Positions 1-8,763 of a stretch of 64,000 bases of DNA are shown in pieces (within the stretch, counting starts at the first letter, position 1; every line of letters starts with the position of its first letter). The DNA is taken from the NCBI RefSeq assembly GCF_001305595.1, contig NZ_CP012405.1, positions 293,501 through 357,500 on the forward strand, read 5' to 3'. The notes under the pieces are model-generated. The model was not told where the DNA came from. It saw only the letters and a program-made list of their open reading frames with translations, and did not search any database. The translations under genes were made by a program, and so were the position numbers. The DNA comes from Azospirillum thiophilum. Lineage in GTDB: Bacteria > Pseudomonadota > Alphaproteobacteria > Azospirillales > Azospirillaceae.

Positions 1-60
1 GTCGAGGATGAACACCGTCAGGTTGGACAGGGCGTCGGCGGGCGCGGTGTCGGCGGGCAT
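1..60 (-). CDS. FixJ-type response regulator, N-terminal fragment (runs off the window)
   Basis: An ATG at 60-58 lies 7 bp after the FixL stop codon on the same strand and opens a frame that reaches the window edge. The visible residues are a short polar leader followed by LTVFILD, which resembles the first beta strand and start of the acidic pocket of a response-regulator receiver domain. Position directly behind a FixL-type kinase is the classic place for fixJ, the cognate transcription factor. Only 20 codons are visible, so the assignment rests mainly on context. Confidence 0.6.
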   Translation of the reverse strand, partial: MPADTAPADALSNLTVFILD

Positions 61-67
61 GGCGTCT

Positions 68-1591
68 TCAGGCATCGCCGGCCTCCGGAGCGGCCAGGGG
101 AACGGTGAACAGGAAGGTGGCGCCCGTCTGCGGCGTTTCCAGCCACAGGCGCCCGCCATGGGCCTCGATGATCGACCGGCAGATCGACAGGCCCAACCCC
201 ATGCCGCTGCTCTTGGTCGTGACGAAGGGCTGGAACAGCTGGCTGCGCACCGTGTCCGGCACGCCGGGCCCGGTGTCGCTGACGGCGATCCGCCGGAAAT
301 CCGGCTCGTCGGGCGCCGGGCCGGTGTGGATGGTCAGCTCCCGCCTCTCGCCTTGCGCCATCGCTTCGATGGCGTTGCGGACGAGGTTGAGGATGACCTG
401 CTGGACCTGGACCTTGTCGACCAGCACGCGGGGATCGGCGGAATCGAAGTCGTACCGCACATGCAACCCCCGCTCCTTTGCGCCGACCAGGGCCAGAGCG
501 CCCGCCTCCTCCACCACCTTGTTGAGGGACTCGACGGAACGGTGGGTCTGGCCCTTTTCGATGAAGCTGCGCAGGTGGCGGATGATCTGCCCGGCGCGGG
601 TGGCCTGGGCGCTCGCCTTGTCGACCATCTCCATCGCCTTGGCCACCGTTTCGGGGCGCTCCATCAGGCGTTTGGCGGCCTTCGCGTAGTTGATCACCGC
701 GGTCAGGGGCTGGTTCAACTCATGCGCGAGGGTGGACGCCATCTGGCCCATGGCGCTCACCCGGCTGACATGCAGCAGCTCCGCCTGAAGCTCCTGCAGC
801 CGCCGCTCGGTGGCCTGCCGTTCGGTCAGGTCGCGGACGAAACCGGTGAAGCGGCGCTGGCCCGACAGCAGGACCTCGCCCACCGCCAGCTCCATCGGGA
901 ACACCGACCCGTCGCGCCGCTGACCGGAGACGACGCGGCCGATGCCGATGATCCGGCGCTCGCCGGTGCGCTGGTAGCGCTCCAGGTAGCCGTCATGCTG
1001 GTCCCGGTAGGGCGACGGCATCAGCATGCTGATGTTGCGCCCGACGACCTCCGACGCCTCGTAGCCGAACAGCCGTTCCGCCGCCGGGCTGAAGGATTCG
1101 ATCAACCCCTTCTCGTCGATCACGATGATGGCTTCGGGGACCGTCTGCAGGATGGAAAGCAGGCGGGCCTCCCGCTCGCGCAGCGCCGCCTCCGTCTGCC
1201 TGGCTTGTGTCAGGTCGCGGATGATGCCGATATAGACCGGCGCCCCGTCCTGGCTCGCCTCGCCGATCGATAGCTCCATCGGAAAGCTGGTGCCGTCCTT
1301 GCGCAGGCCGGTCACCTCGCGGCCGATGCCGATGATCCGGCGCTCGCCGGTGCGCTGGTAGCGCTCCAGATAGCCGTCATGCTGTTCTTGGTAGGGCGAC
1401 GGCATCAGCATCCTGACATTCTGCCCGACCACCTCGCCGGCGGTCCAGCCGAACAGGCGTTCGCAGGCGGGATTGAAGGTCTGGATCCGTCCGCGGCCGT
1501 CGATGATGACGATCCCGTCGGGCACGGTGTCCAGCATCGCCCGCAACTGCGATGAAGCGTCCAGGTTTTCATCCCGGAAGTCGTCGGCCAC
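68..1591 (-). CDS. fixL: FixL-type PAS-PAS sensor histidine kinase
   Basis: This is a cytoplasmic-looking two-component kinase of 507 residues with no membrane segment. Domains in order: PAS1 (about 12-128), PAS2 (about 140-258), dimerisation/phosphoacceptor domain with His290 in AHELNQPL, and a HATPase domain with DTGPGVP and GMGLGL motifs. Both PAS domains carry the FixL haem-pocket signature: a His followed by DGYLERY (His71, His199) and an Arg at the end of IIGIGR (Arg91, Arg219). In known FixL proteins these positions bind haem and sense O2, so oxygen sensing is likely. The start is GTG with GAGG about 9 bp upstream. It is followed 7 bp later by a response-regulator start. Having two haem-competent-looking PAS domains is unusual, since characterised FixL uses one. 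Confidence 0.88.
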   Translation of the reverse strand: MADDFRDENLDASSQLRAMLDTVPDGIVIIDGRGRIQTFNPACERLFGWTAGEVVGQNVRMLMPSPYQEQHDGYLERYQRTGERRIIGIGREVTGLRKDGTSFPMELSIGEASQDGAPVYIGIIRDLTQARQTEAALREREARLLSILQTVPEAIIVIDEKGLIESFSPAAERLFGYEASEVVGRNISMLMPSPYRDQHDGYLERYQRTGERRIIGIGRVVSGQRRDGSVFPMELAVGEVLLSGQRRFTGFVRDLTERQATERRLQELQAELLHVSRVSAMGQMASTLAHELNQPLTAVINYAKAAKRLMERPETVAKAMEMVDKASAQATRAGQIIRHLRSFIEKGQTHRSVESLNKVVEEAGALALVGAKERGLHVRYDFDSADPRVLVDKVQVQQVILNLVRNAIEAMAQGERRELTIHTGPAPDEPDFRRIAVSDTGPGVPDTVRSQLFQPFVTTKSSGMGLGLSICRSIIEAHGGRLWLETPQTGATFLFTVPLAAPEAGDA

Positions 1592-1942
1592 GTCCCATCC
1601 TCAACACTGCCATATCGTCGGCACCAGAGTAGTTGAGCGCAACCGTTGGTCAAGGCTCCATATCGCCGGGATCGGCGCGGCCCCGCCCACAGGGAACGGT
1701 TGCGGCGGAAATGCCTGCACGGTCAGCTTGAAAAAGGGTTTGTTCGGACACGATCATTCATTTATCATATTTCAGTCGAAGTAATCAAATAGTAATTATT
1801 TTTGCCGAAATTGGCCCCTGCCGCCCCCGGCTGCCGGTCCAATGGGCAGAACGCCCACCCTTCCCATCCTTCCATCGCGTCCGGCGAGCCGTCGGCGCGA
1901 CCGGCTCAGTCACGCCCCTGTTCCCGCATAGAAAGGCACACC
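1592..1942. other. Divergent intergenic region between fixL and the chemotaxis receptor
   Basis: This stretch separates two divergently read genes and must hold both promoters. The part from about 1730 to 1805 is markedly AT-rich compared with its surroundings, which fits a promoter zone. I see no convincing gene and no clear operator palindrome. Confidence 0.5.
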
Positions 1943-3640
1943 ATGCACCGCTGGTTTTCCGACCGGAAACTGGTCCACAAGCTGTTGATTCCGGCGATCC
2001 TGCTGCTCGCCGTGATGGGAAGCGTGGTGTGGACCGCCCGTTCGGCGCTGGTCGAGCTGACCGCATCCACCAGCCGCGTGACCGAGGTCGTGGCCGGGCG
2101 GCTGTCCGCGGCGCTGGCGATCCAGTCGGCGATGGGCGATGCGATGGATGCGGAATCGAACGCGCTGGTCGCCGGCACGCGCGAGCGCATCGACGCCGCC
2201 TTCGGCACCTACAAGGACAACATCGGCAAGGCGCTGGCCGCCATCGACCGGCTGGCCGCCGCCTATGACACCGCCGCCGACCGCGAGGCCATCGCCGGCA
2301 TCAAGTCCATCGTTGGCGAATATGAACGGGTGTCGCAGAAGGCGGTGGAGCTGGCGCGGGCCTACGACACCGACAGCGCAATCCGCGTGTCGATCGACGT
2401 CGGCCGCCCGGTGCGGCAGAAGCTGACCGCGGCATTGGGCGAGCGGGTGGACCGCAGCGTCGAGGAGACCAGGCTGGCGGAGGAGCGGGCGCTGGCCCTG
2501 TCGTCCAGCGTCATGACCCGCCTGACGACCGTCGCTGCGGTCGGGTTGCTGGTAGCCATCGGCCTGTTCGGCTCCATCATCGTGGTCTTCGTCGTCCGCC
2601 CGCTGCACCGACTGATCGACGACATGACCGCCATCGCCGGCGGCGACCTCGCCGTCACCGTCCAGGGCGCCGAGCGCAAGGACGAGGTCGGCCTGCTCGC
2701 CCGCGCGCTCCAGATCTTCAAGAGCAACGCTCTGGCCATCCGGACGCTGCAGGAGGAGCGCGAGGCGCAGAAACAGCAGGCCGAGCGCGACCGGCAGGCC
2801 GCCATGCGGGCGCTGGCCGACCGCTTCGACGCCGACGTGCAGGATGTCGTGCAGGCGGTGGCATCGGCGGCGCGCCATCTGCGCAGCAACGCCGAAACGA
2901 TGACCGCCATCGCCTCGCGCACCACCGAACAGGCGTCGGCCGTCGCCGCCACCACGGCGCAATCCTCCGCCAACGTCGCCACCGTCGCCGCGGCGTCGGA
3001 GCAGCTTGGCGGCTCCATCGGCGAGATCGGCCGACAGGTCAACGCCGCCGCCGCCATCGCCCGCGACGCGGTGGAGGAAGGCGAACGGACCAACGCGCTG
3101 GTCACCCGGCTGGTGCAGGCGGCGCAGCGGATCGGCGACGTCGTCAGCCTGATCCAGAATATCGCCAGCCAGACCAACCTGCTGGCCCTGAACGCCACCA
3201 TCGAGGCGGCACGGGCGGGAGAGGCCGGCAAGGGCTTCGCCGTGGTCGCGCAGGAGGTGAAGGCACTGGCCACCCAGACCGCCCAGGCGACCGAGGAGAT
3301 CGGCAGCCAGATCGCCGAGATCCAGACGGTGACGGATGGCACGGTGACCGCCATCCAGACCATCGGCCGCACCATCAACGACGTCGACGCCATCGCCGGC
3401 GCCATCGCCGCCGCAGTGGAACAGCAGACCGCCGCCACCCAGGAGATCGGCCGCAACATCCAGCAGGCCGCGCAGGGCACCCGGCTGGTGACGGACAATA
3501 TCTCCGCCGTCAGCGGCTCGGCCGGCGAGGTCGGGCGGGCGGCATCGGAGGTGCTGGGCGCCGCCGACAGCCTGTCGCACGATTCCGACCGGCTTCGCGA
3601 GCGGATTCAGACCTTCATCGGTGAGGTCCGGACGGCGTGA
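1943..3640 (+). CDS. Methyl-accepting chemotaxis protein
   Basis: A 565-residue transmembrane chemoreceptor that would signal to CheA/CheW. The N-terminus has a basic stretch and a first membrane segment (LLIPAILLLAVMGSVVW), then a helical periplasmic region of about 150 residues, a second membrane segment (about 195-217, VGLLVAIGLFGSIIVVFVV), a HAMP linker and a long signalling coiled coil. The signalling hairpin tip is present (NLLALNATIEAARAGEAGKG). The ATG at 1943 is chosen because it has GAAAGG upstream and puts the first membrane segment near the N-terminus; an in-frame extension back to 1802 is low-complexity and lacks a site. The helical sensor domain gives no ligand prediction. Confidence 0.93.
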   Translation: MHRWFSDRKLVHKLLIPAILLLAVMGSVVWTARSALVELTASTSRVTEVVAGRLSAALAIQSAMGDAMDAESNALVAGTRERIDAAFGTYKDNIGKALAAIDRLAAAYDTAADREAIAGIKSIVGEYERVSQKAVELARAYDTDSAIRVSIDVGRPVRQKLTAALGERVDRSVEETRLAEERALALSSSVMTRLTTVAAVGLLVAIGLFGSIIVVFVVRPLHRLIDDMTAIAGGDLAVTVQGAERKDEVGLLARALQIFKSNALAIRTLQEEREAQKQQAERDRQAAMRALADRFDADVQDVVQAVASAARHLRSNAETMTAIASRTTEQASAVAATTAQSSANVATVAAASEQLGGSIGEIGRQVNAAAAIARDAVEEGERTNALVTRLVQAAQRIGDVVSLIQNIASQTNLLALNATIEAARAGEAGKGFAVVAQEVKALATQTAQATEEIGSQIAEIQTVTDGTVTAIQTIGRTINDVDAIAGAIAAAVEQQTAATQEIGRNIQQAAQGTRLVTDNISAVSGSAGEVGRAASEVLGAADSLSHDSDRLRERIQTFIGEVRTA

Positions 3641-3663
3641 CGCCTACCGCTGGAAAATGGGCC

Positions 3664-3710
3664 GCCGATCTGCCGGGACGTCAGGCCGACAGCCGTCCCG
3701 GCAGATCGGC
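3664..3710. repeat. Perfect 17-bp inverted repeat between convergent genes
   Basis: GCCGATCTGCCGGGACG at 3664-3680 is the exact reverse complement of 3694-3710, with a 13-nt loop. It sits between the convergent chemoreceptor gene and gph, with the right arm inside the last codons of gph. There is no T-tract, so it is either a strong bidirectional transcription block or mRNA 3'-end stabiliser rather than a standard intrinsic terminator. Confidence 0.75.
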
Positions 3711-4361
3711 GAACCCTTCGAGGATGCCGTCGTGCGGCAGGCCGTCGAGCGGGACGCGGGCGTAGCCGTAGGGCACCATCAGCACCAGCGCCACCCCGGC
3801 CGCGCGCGATGCCGCCACGTCATGCTCGTTGTCGCCGACGAAGGCGGCCTCGCCGGGCGGAACCCCCAGCCGCTCCAGCAATCCCAGCACCGGTTCCGGC
3901 GAGGGCTTGCGGGTCGGGTAGCTGTCGCCGCCGACCACGGCGGCGAAGCGGTCGGCGATGCCGAGATCGTCCAGCAGCCGCGTCGTCGCCGCCATCGGCT
4001 TGTTGGTGCAGACACCGAGCCGCAGCCCGGCCTCGGCAAGCCTGCCCAGCGTTTCGGCGACGCCGGGATAGAGCGCGCTACGGGCGCTGGGGTCGGCCTC
4101 GTAGATCGCCAAAAAGCGTCGGAGGCAGCGGGCAGCCTCGTCCGGGGACGGAAGCCCGCCGGTGGCGGCCAGCACGCGTTCCACCAGCTTGGGCGCCCCG
4201 TCGCCGACGAAGGAGCGCACCGCCGGCAGGTCGACCGGCGGCCGCCCCAGTTCAGCGAGCAGGGCGTTCGACGCATGCGTCAGGTCGGCGATGCTGTCCA
4301 CCAGCGTACCGTCGAGATCGAAGGCGACAGCGCGGATGGGGCGGCGGCTCAGGGGATCCAT
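3681..4361 (-). CDS. gph: Phosphoglycolate phosphatase (HAD family)
   Basis: A 226-residue HAD hydrolase of the Gph/CbbZ type. It would dephosphorylate 2-phosphoglycolate produced by DNA repair or Rubisco oxygenation. HAD motif I is DLDGTLVDS near residue 15 with the nucleophilic Asp, motif II is CTNKP, a Lys lies in the TRKPSPEP segment, and motif IV is VGDNEHD. Length and the alpha-helical cap between motifs I and II match the family. The start is the ATG at 4361. It is transcribed convergently with the chemoreceptor gene and its 3' end overlaps a long inverted repeat. Some HAD paralogues act on other sugar phosphates, so the substrate is likely but not proven. Confidence 0.85.
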   Translation of the reverse strand: MDPLSRRPIRAVAFDLDGTLVDSIADLTHASNALLAELGRPPVDLPAVRSFVGDGAPKLVERVLAATGGLPSPDEAARCLRRFLAIYEADPSARSALYPGVAETLGRLAEAGLRLGVCTNKPMAATTRLLDDLGIADRFAAVVGGDSYPTRKPSPEPVLGLLERLGVPPGEAAFVGDNEHDVAASRAAGVALVLMVPYGYARVPLDGLPHDGILEGFADLPGRLSA

Positions 4362-4442
4362 GGTGGCTGCACCTTACTGGCGGAGAAAACGGGCCTCGTC
4401 GGCTGCAGGAGCGGGGATGAGCGAGGCGCGACCGACAGCCGG

Positions 4443-5897
4443 TCAGGCCGGCGCGTAGCCGACGGTGCCCTTGATCTCCAGGAACTCCTCGAGGCCGAAC
4501 TCGGCATATTCGCGGCCGTTGCCGGACTGCTTGTAGCCGCCGAAGGGTGCGCCGGCATCCCAGGCCGGATGATTGATATAGACGTTCCCGCTGCGCATGC
4601 GGGCGGCCACCTTGCGAGCGCGTTCCAGCGACCCCGACTGGACATAGGAGGCGAGGCCGTAGGGCGTGTCGTTGGCACGCCGGATCGCCTCCTCCTCGCT
4701 GCCGTAGGGCAGGATCGCCAGCACCGGGCCGAAGATTTCCTCGCGCGCGATGGTCATGTCGTCGGTGACGTTGGCGAAGACCGTCGGGCGGACGTAATAG
4801 CCGCGGTTCAGCCCCTCGGGACGGCCGGGGCCGCCGGTGACCAGCTCGGCTCCCTCGGCGATGCCGGCCTCGATCAGGCGCTGGATCTTGTCGTACTGGA
4901 TTTGGCTGACCACCGGGCCGAGCCGGGTATCGGCAGCGGCCGGCGCGCCGGCCTTGAGCCGTTCGGCCGTGGTCCTGGCGATCGCAATCGCCTGGTCGTG
5001 CAGGGAAGCCGGCACGAACATCCGGGTCGGGGCGTTGCAGGACTGCCCGCTGTTGTTCATGCAGCTCTCGACGCCCAGCTTCACGGCGCGGTCCAGGTCG
5101 GCATCGTCCAGGATGATGTTGGCGGACTTGCCGCCCAGTTCCTGATGCACGCGCTTGACCGTATCGGCCGCCGCCTTGGCGACGAGGATGCCGGCGCGCG
5201 TCGATCCGGTGAAGGACACCATGTCGACGCCTGGATGGCGCGCGATGGCCTCGCCCACCGTCGGGCCGTCGCCGTTGACGAGATTGAACACGCCCTTCGG
5301 CACGCCGGCCTCGTGCACGGCCTCGGCGAAGAGGGTGGCGTTGAGCGGGGCGATCTCGCTCGGCTTCAGCACCATGGTACAGCCGGCGGCCAGCGCCGGT
5401 GCCACCTTGCACATGATCTGGTTGATCGGCCAATTCCACGGCGTGATCATGCCGACCACACCGATCGGCTCCTTGCTGATCAGGGTCGAGCCGCGCAGTT
5501 CCTCGAACGCAAAGCTCTCCAGCGTCTCGATCATCCGTGCAAGATGGGCGGTGCCCATCGCGGCCTGCGAGCGATGGGCCAGCGTCGTCGGCGCCCCCAT
5601 CTCGCGCGACAGTGTGTCGGCGACGGCATCGTACCGCGCCTTGTACGCGTCCAGCAGGCGCCGCATCAGCGCCAGCCGCTCCTCGCGCGAAGTGGCGGAG
5701 AAGGCCGGGAAGGCGGCGCGGGCGGCGGCGACCGCGCGGTCGACATCGGCCGAGGTGCCCAACGCGATGGTGGCGAAGGGCTCCTCCGTCGCGGGATCGA
5801 TCACATCGAGCGTCGCCCGGACCGCCGGATCGACCGCCGGATCGACCGCCGGATCGACCCATGCGCCGTCGATGTAGAATTTCAGGAAGTTCGACAC
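4443..5897 (-). CDS. NAD(P)-dependent aldehyde dehydrogenase
   Basis: A 484-residue ALDH superfamily enzyme oxidising an aldehyde to the acid. Seen: the Rossmann-side segment GVVGMITPWNWP, the substrate-site Glu in HQELGGKSAN, the catalytic Cys in NSGQSCNAP and the conserved C-terminal PFGGYKQSGNGRE. These place it in the general aldehyde dehydrogenase group; the substrate cannot be read from sequence. The GTG at 5897 is chosen because GAGG lies just upstream and the protein then begins with a normal SNFLKFYIDG strand. An in-frame extension upstream would run into the divergent molybdoenzyme gene and looks non-coding. The N-terminus has a small DPAV repeat encoded by a 12-bp tandem repeat. 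Confidence 0.9.
   Translation of the reverse strand: MSNFLKFYIDGAWVDPAVDPAVDPAVRATLDVIDPATEEPFATIALGTSADVDRAVAAARAAFPAFSATSREERLALMRRLLDAYKARYDAVADTLSREMGAPTTLAHRSQAAMGTAHLARMIETLESFAFEELRGSTLISKEPIGVVGMITPWNWPINQIMCKVAPALAAGCTMVLKPSEIAPLNATLFAEAVHEAGVPKGVFNLVNGDGPTVGEAIARHPGVDMVSFTGSTRAGILVAKAAADTVKRVHQELGGKSANIILDDADLDRAVKLGVESCMNNSGQSCNAPTRMFVPASLHDQAIAIARTTAERLKAGAPAAADTRLGPVVSQIQYDKIQRLIEAGIAEGAELVTGGPGRPEGLNRGYYVRPTVFANVTDDMTIAREEIFGPVLAILPYGSEEEAIRRANDTPYGLASYVQSGSLERARKVAARMRSGNVYINHPAWDAGAPFGGYKQSGNGREYAEFGLEEFLEIKGTVGYAPA
5821..5856. repeat. 12-bp tandem repeat, three exact copies, inside the aldehyde dehydrogenase gene
   Basis: The unit ACCGCCGGATCG occurs three times back to back and encodes DPAV repeated near residues 14-25 of the aldehyde dehydrogenase. 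Because the unit is a multiple of three, copy-number slippage would change length but not frame. Confidence 0.9.
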
Positions 5898-6081
5898 CGG
5901 AGCCTCGCTTTCATGGGGTGAGAACCGGCGGCATCTCGGCCGGGCCGGCATCTTGCCTCGCAGCGGACGGTTGATCAACCAGAAGCGGGCCGAAGCGGGG
6001 CAGGATGGGGACCGGACTCGGCGGACCTTTCCGCATCCCCGGCTGTTGAGCAGGCCGTAACGCAATTCCGGGAATGCGGCC

Positions 6082-8358
6082 ATGTCCAAGGACGACGACA
6101 CCACACAGTATGACGGCGCGGCCGGCGGTTGGGGATCGGTGCGCGGCATGCTGTCCACGTTCCGGGAAGAGGCGGATTCCCCGGCGGTCCTGCGCACGCT
6201 GATGCGGCAGAACAAGCCAGGCGGCTTCATGTGCACCTCCTGCGCCTGGACCAAGCCGGCCCATCCCCACCCGTTCGAATTCTGCGAGAACGGCGCCAAG
6301 GCGACCTTATGGGAGCTGACCTCCCACCGCTGCACGCCGGACTTCTTCGCCGCGCACACCGTCGGGGAGCTGAAGGGCTGGACCGACCACGACCTGGAAC
6401 GGCAGGGCCGGCTGACCCATCCGATGCGCTACGATGCGGCCAGCGACCGCTATCTGCCCTGCAGCTGGGAGGATGCCTTCGAGGAGATCGGGGCGGAGTT
6501 GGCGGCACTCGATCCCAGGACGGCCGTCTTCTATGCCTCCGGCCATGCCTCGCTTGAGACCGCCTATCTCTATGCGCTGTTCGCCCGGCTCTATGGGCAC
6601 AACAACCTCCCCGACAGCTCCAACATGTGCCACGAGACCACCTCGGTCGCGCTCAAGGCGGTCATCGGCGCGCCGGTGGGGACGGTGGCGCCGGACGATT
6701 TCGGCCAGTGTGACGCCATCTTCTTCTTCGGGCAGAACACCGGTTCCAACAGCCCGCGCTTCCTGCATACGCTGCAGGAATGCGCTCGGCGCGGCGTCCG
6801 GATCGTCACCTTCAACCCGGTGCGGGAGAAGGGGCTGGAGGTCTTCGTCAACCCGCAGCACCCGCACGAGATGCTGACCGGGGACGGCACCCGGATATCC
6901 TGCCAGTACCATCAGGTGACGGCGGGCGGCGACATCGCGGCGATGCTCGGCCTGTGCAAGCATCTGATCGCCGAGGACGACAGGCTGCGGGCGGATGGCC
7001 GACCGGGGGTGCTCGACCATGGCTTCATCGCGGAGCACACGATCGGCTTCGCAGAGTTCGCCGCCATGGCCCGCAACACTACCTGGGAGGCGATCGAGGC
7101 GGCCTCCGGGCTTGCGCGCGCGGCGCTGCTGGACGCGGCGGGGGTCTACATGGCGGCGGAGCGGACCATCGGCATCTACGGCATGGGGCTGACCCAGCAT
7201 GTCCATGGCTTCGAGAATGTCGCCGGCTTCGTCAACCTGCTGCTGCTGAAGGGCAACATCGGCCGGCCGGGCGCCGGGATCTCGCCGGTGCGCGGCCATT
7301 CCAACGTCCAGGGCCAGCGCACGGTCGGGATCACCGAGAAGCCGGAGCTGGCGCCGATGGACAAATACCGGGAGTTGTTCGGCTTCGAGCCGCCCGGCGA
7401 GACGGGCATGAACACGGTCGATGCCTGCGAGGGCATCCTGGCCGGCCGGGTGAAGGCCTTTGTCGGGCTGGGCGGCAATTTCCTACGGGCGATTCCCGAA
7501 CAGGCGGCGATGGAACAGGCCTGGACCGCGCTGCGCCTGACCGTCCAGATCGCGACCAAGCTGAACCGCAGCCACCTGATCAACGGCAGGGTCGCGTTCC
7601 TCCTGCCCTGCAGGGGCCGGGCGGAGGAGGATGTGCAGGAGAGCGGCCCGCAGACCGTGACGATGGAGGACAGCCTCAGCCGCATCCACGGTTCCTTCTC
7701 CACCCACGAGCCGGCGAGCCCGCATCTGCTGTCGGAACTCGCGATCGTGGCGGGCCTCGCCAAGGCGACGCTGCCGCCCAACCCCAAGGTCCGCTGGGAC
7801 GACTGGACGGCCGACTATGCGGCGGTCCGCGACCTGATCGAGGCGACCTATCCCGACCAGTTCAAGGATTTCAACAAGCGGGTCTTCACCCCCGGCGGCT
7901 TCCACCGCAGGAACACGGCGCGCGACCGGATCTGGAAGACCGGGAGCGGGAAGGCCGTCTTCACCACGCCCACCATGCTGTCCGCCACCAGCATCGCCGA
8001 CGCGCCGGGCCGCTACCGCCTGATCACTCTGCGCAGCAACGACCAGTTCAACACCACCATCTACGGCTACAGCGACCGGCTGCGCGGGATCGAGGGGCGG
8101 CGCAACGTGCTGCTGATCAACCCGCGGGACATCGAGCGGGCCGGCCTCGCCGACGGTCAGGTGGTGGCACTGGAGAGCGACGCGGGGGACGGAACCCACC
8201 GCGAGGTGGCCGGCCTGATGGTGACCCCCTTCGACCTGCCCGACGGCTGCCTCGCCGGCTATTACCCGGAACTGAACCCGCTGGTGCCGCTGTGGCTGCA
8301 TGACATCCACTCCAAGACGCCGGCCTCCAAGGCGGTGCCGGTGCGCATCCGCAGCTGA
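6082..8358 (+). CDS. FdhF/YdeP-family molybdopterin oxidoreductase
   Basis: A 758-residue molybdopterin-binding oxidoreductase of the FdhF/YdeP type, probably cytoplasmic since no Tat leader is present. The N-terminus has a short cysteine motif (MCTSCAW, about residue 50) in place of the usual 4Fe-4S set. The Mo-cofactor domains follow, including SNMCHETTSVALK, FFFGQNTGSNSPR and the NVQGQRT segment, and the C-terminal molydopterin dinucleotide-binding domain runs to the end (RSNDQFNTTIYG). E. coli YdeP is linked to acid resistance, but biochemical activity of the family is poorly defined, so no substrate is proposed. It is divergent from the aldehyde dehydrogenase gene across 184 bp. No fdhD or cofactor gene is adjacent. 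Confidence 0.88.
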   Translation: MSKDDDTTQYDGAAGGWGSVRGMLSTFREEADSPAVLRTLMRQNKPGGFMCTSCAWTKPAHPHPFEFCENGAKATLWELTSHRCTPDFFAAHTVGELKGWTDHDLERQGRLTHPMRYDAASDRYLPCSWEDAFEEIGAELAALDPRTAVFYASGHASLETAYLYALFARLYGHNNLPDSSNMCHETTSVALKAVIGAPVGTVAPDDFGQCDAIFFFGQNTGSNSPRFLHTLQECARRGVRIVTFNPVREKGLEVFVNPQHPHEMLTGDGTRISCQYHQVTAGGDIAAMLGLCKHLIAEDDRLRADGRPGVLDHGFIAEHTIGFAEFAAMARNTTWEAIEAASGLARAALLDAAGVYMAAERTIGIYGMGLTQHVHGFENVAGFVNLLLLKGNIGRPGAGISPVRGHSNVQGQRTVGITEKPELAPMDKYRELFGFEPPGETGMNTVDACEGILAGRVKAFVGLGGNFLRAIPEQAAMEQAWTALRLTVQIATKLNRSHLINGRVAFLLPCRGRAEEDVQESGPQTVTMEDSLSRIHGSFSTHEPASPHLLSELAIVAGLAKATLPPNPKVRWDDWTADYAAVRDLIEATYPDQFKDFNKRVFTPGGFHRRNTARDRIWKTGSGKAVFTTPTMLSATSIADAPGRYRLITLRSNDQFNTTIYGYSDRLRGIEGRRNVLLINPRDIERAGLADGQVVALESDAGDGTHREVAGLMVTPFDLPDGCLAGYYPELNPLVPLWLHDIHSKTPASKAVPVRIRS

Positions 8359-8393
8359 GCCTTTTCCCGTAAGACGGCCGGCACCCGGGCGGA

Positions 8394-8424
8394 CTGCATC
8401 GCGGCACGGCACGCCGTGATGCAG
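8394..8424 (+). terminator. Hairpin after the molybdoenzyme gene, possible terminator
   Basis: CTGCATCGCGGC and GCCGTGATGCAG form a 12-bp stem with one mismatch and a 7-nt loop, 35 bp beyond the stop codon. No T-run follows, so it may be a weak or Rho-assisted terminator. Confidence 0.4.
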
Positions 8425-8589
8425 CCTGCCCCCTGTCATCATCGCAGTCCATGCCTGTTCCGCTCGACCCTGGCGCCGTGGCGGTGGCGCCGCGCCAGGG
8501 AACCCCATGCCGGCCGGCATGATGGGGCCGATCTTCGCCAACCGTGCGATGCCTCCATTGTAAGGCATCCGGATAGCTTGAAGATCCCA

Positions 8590-8646
8590 TTGACAGCCGG
8601 GCGGTCACACTGCATTTTAAGTGCGTACTTTGGATGCAATGTACGT
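8590..8646 (+). promoter_or_regulatory. Candidate promoter and operator of the hydroxyacid-oxidase operon
   Basis: This lies in the 405-bp gap before the oxidase gene. TTGACA at 8590-8595 is a consensus -35 box, with an AT-rich CATTTTAA about 17 bp later as a weak -10. Just downstream, ACTTTGGATGCA (8627-8638) is flanked by GTAC on both sides (8625-8628 and 8641-8644), giving an imperfect dyad. The same 12-mer occurs at 15041-15052 upstream of the GntR gene, which makes it a candidate binding site for that regulator. The rest of the gap shows no gene. Confidence 0.45.
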
Positions 8647-8763
8647 CAGTTGCCGCCGACCGTCCGGAAGACGCGACCCGACCGTATCCGCCAGCGCACC
8701 CATACCCTCGGGGGACATGGATGCCGCGGCCATTGCAGGCCTTGCAAAAGAGCGGAATTGACC

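Noticed and set aside
1910..3580. 556-codon frame antisense to the chemoreceptor
   Set aside because: Composition is His/Arg/Gly/Asp-rich with no family; the plus strand encodes a clear receptor.
5898..6359. N-terminal extension of the aldehyde dehydrogenase back to 6359
   Set aside because: It would overlap the start of the divergent molybdoenzyme and has no domain character; the GTG at 5897 with GAGG is a better start.
8416..8763. N-terminal extension of the hydroxyacid oxidase
   Set aside because: The extension is low-complexity, contains the promoter-like region and is absent from the family.
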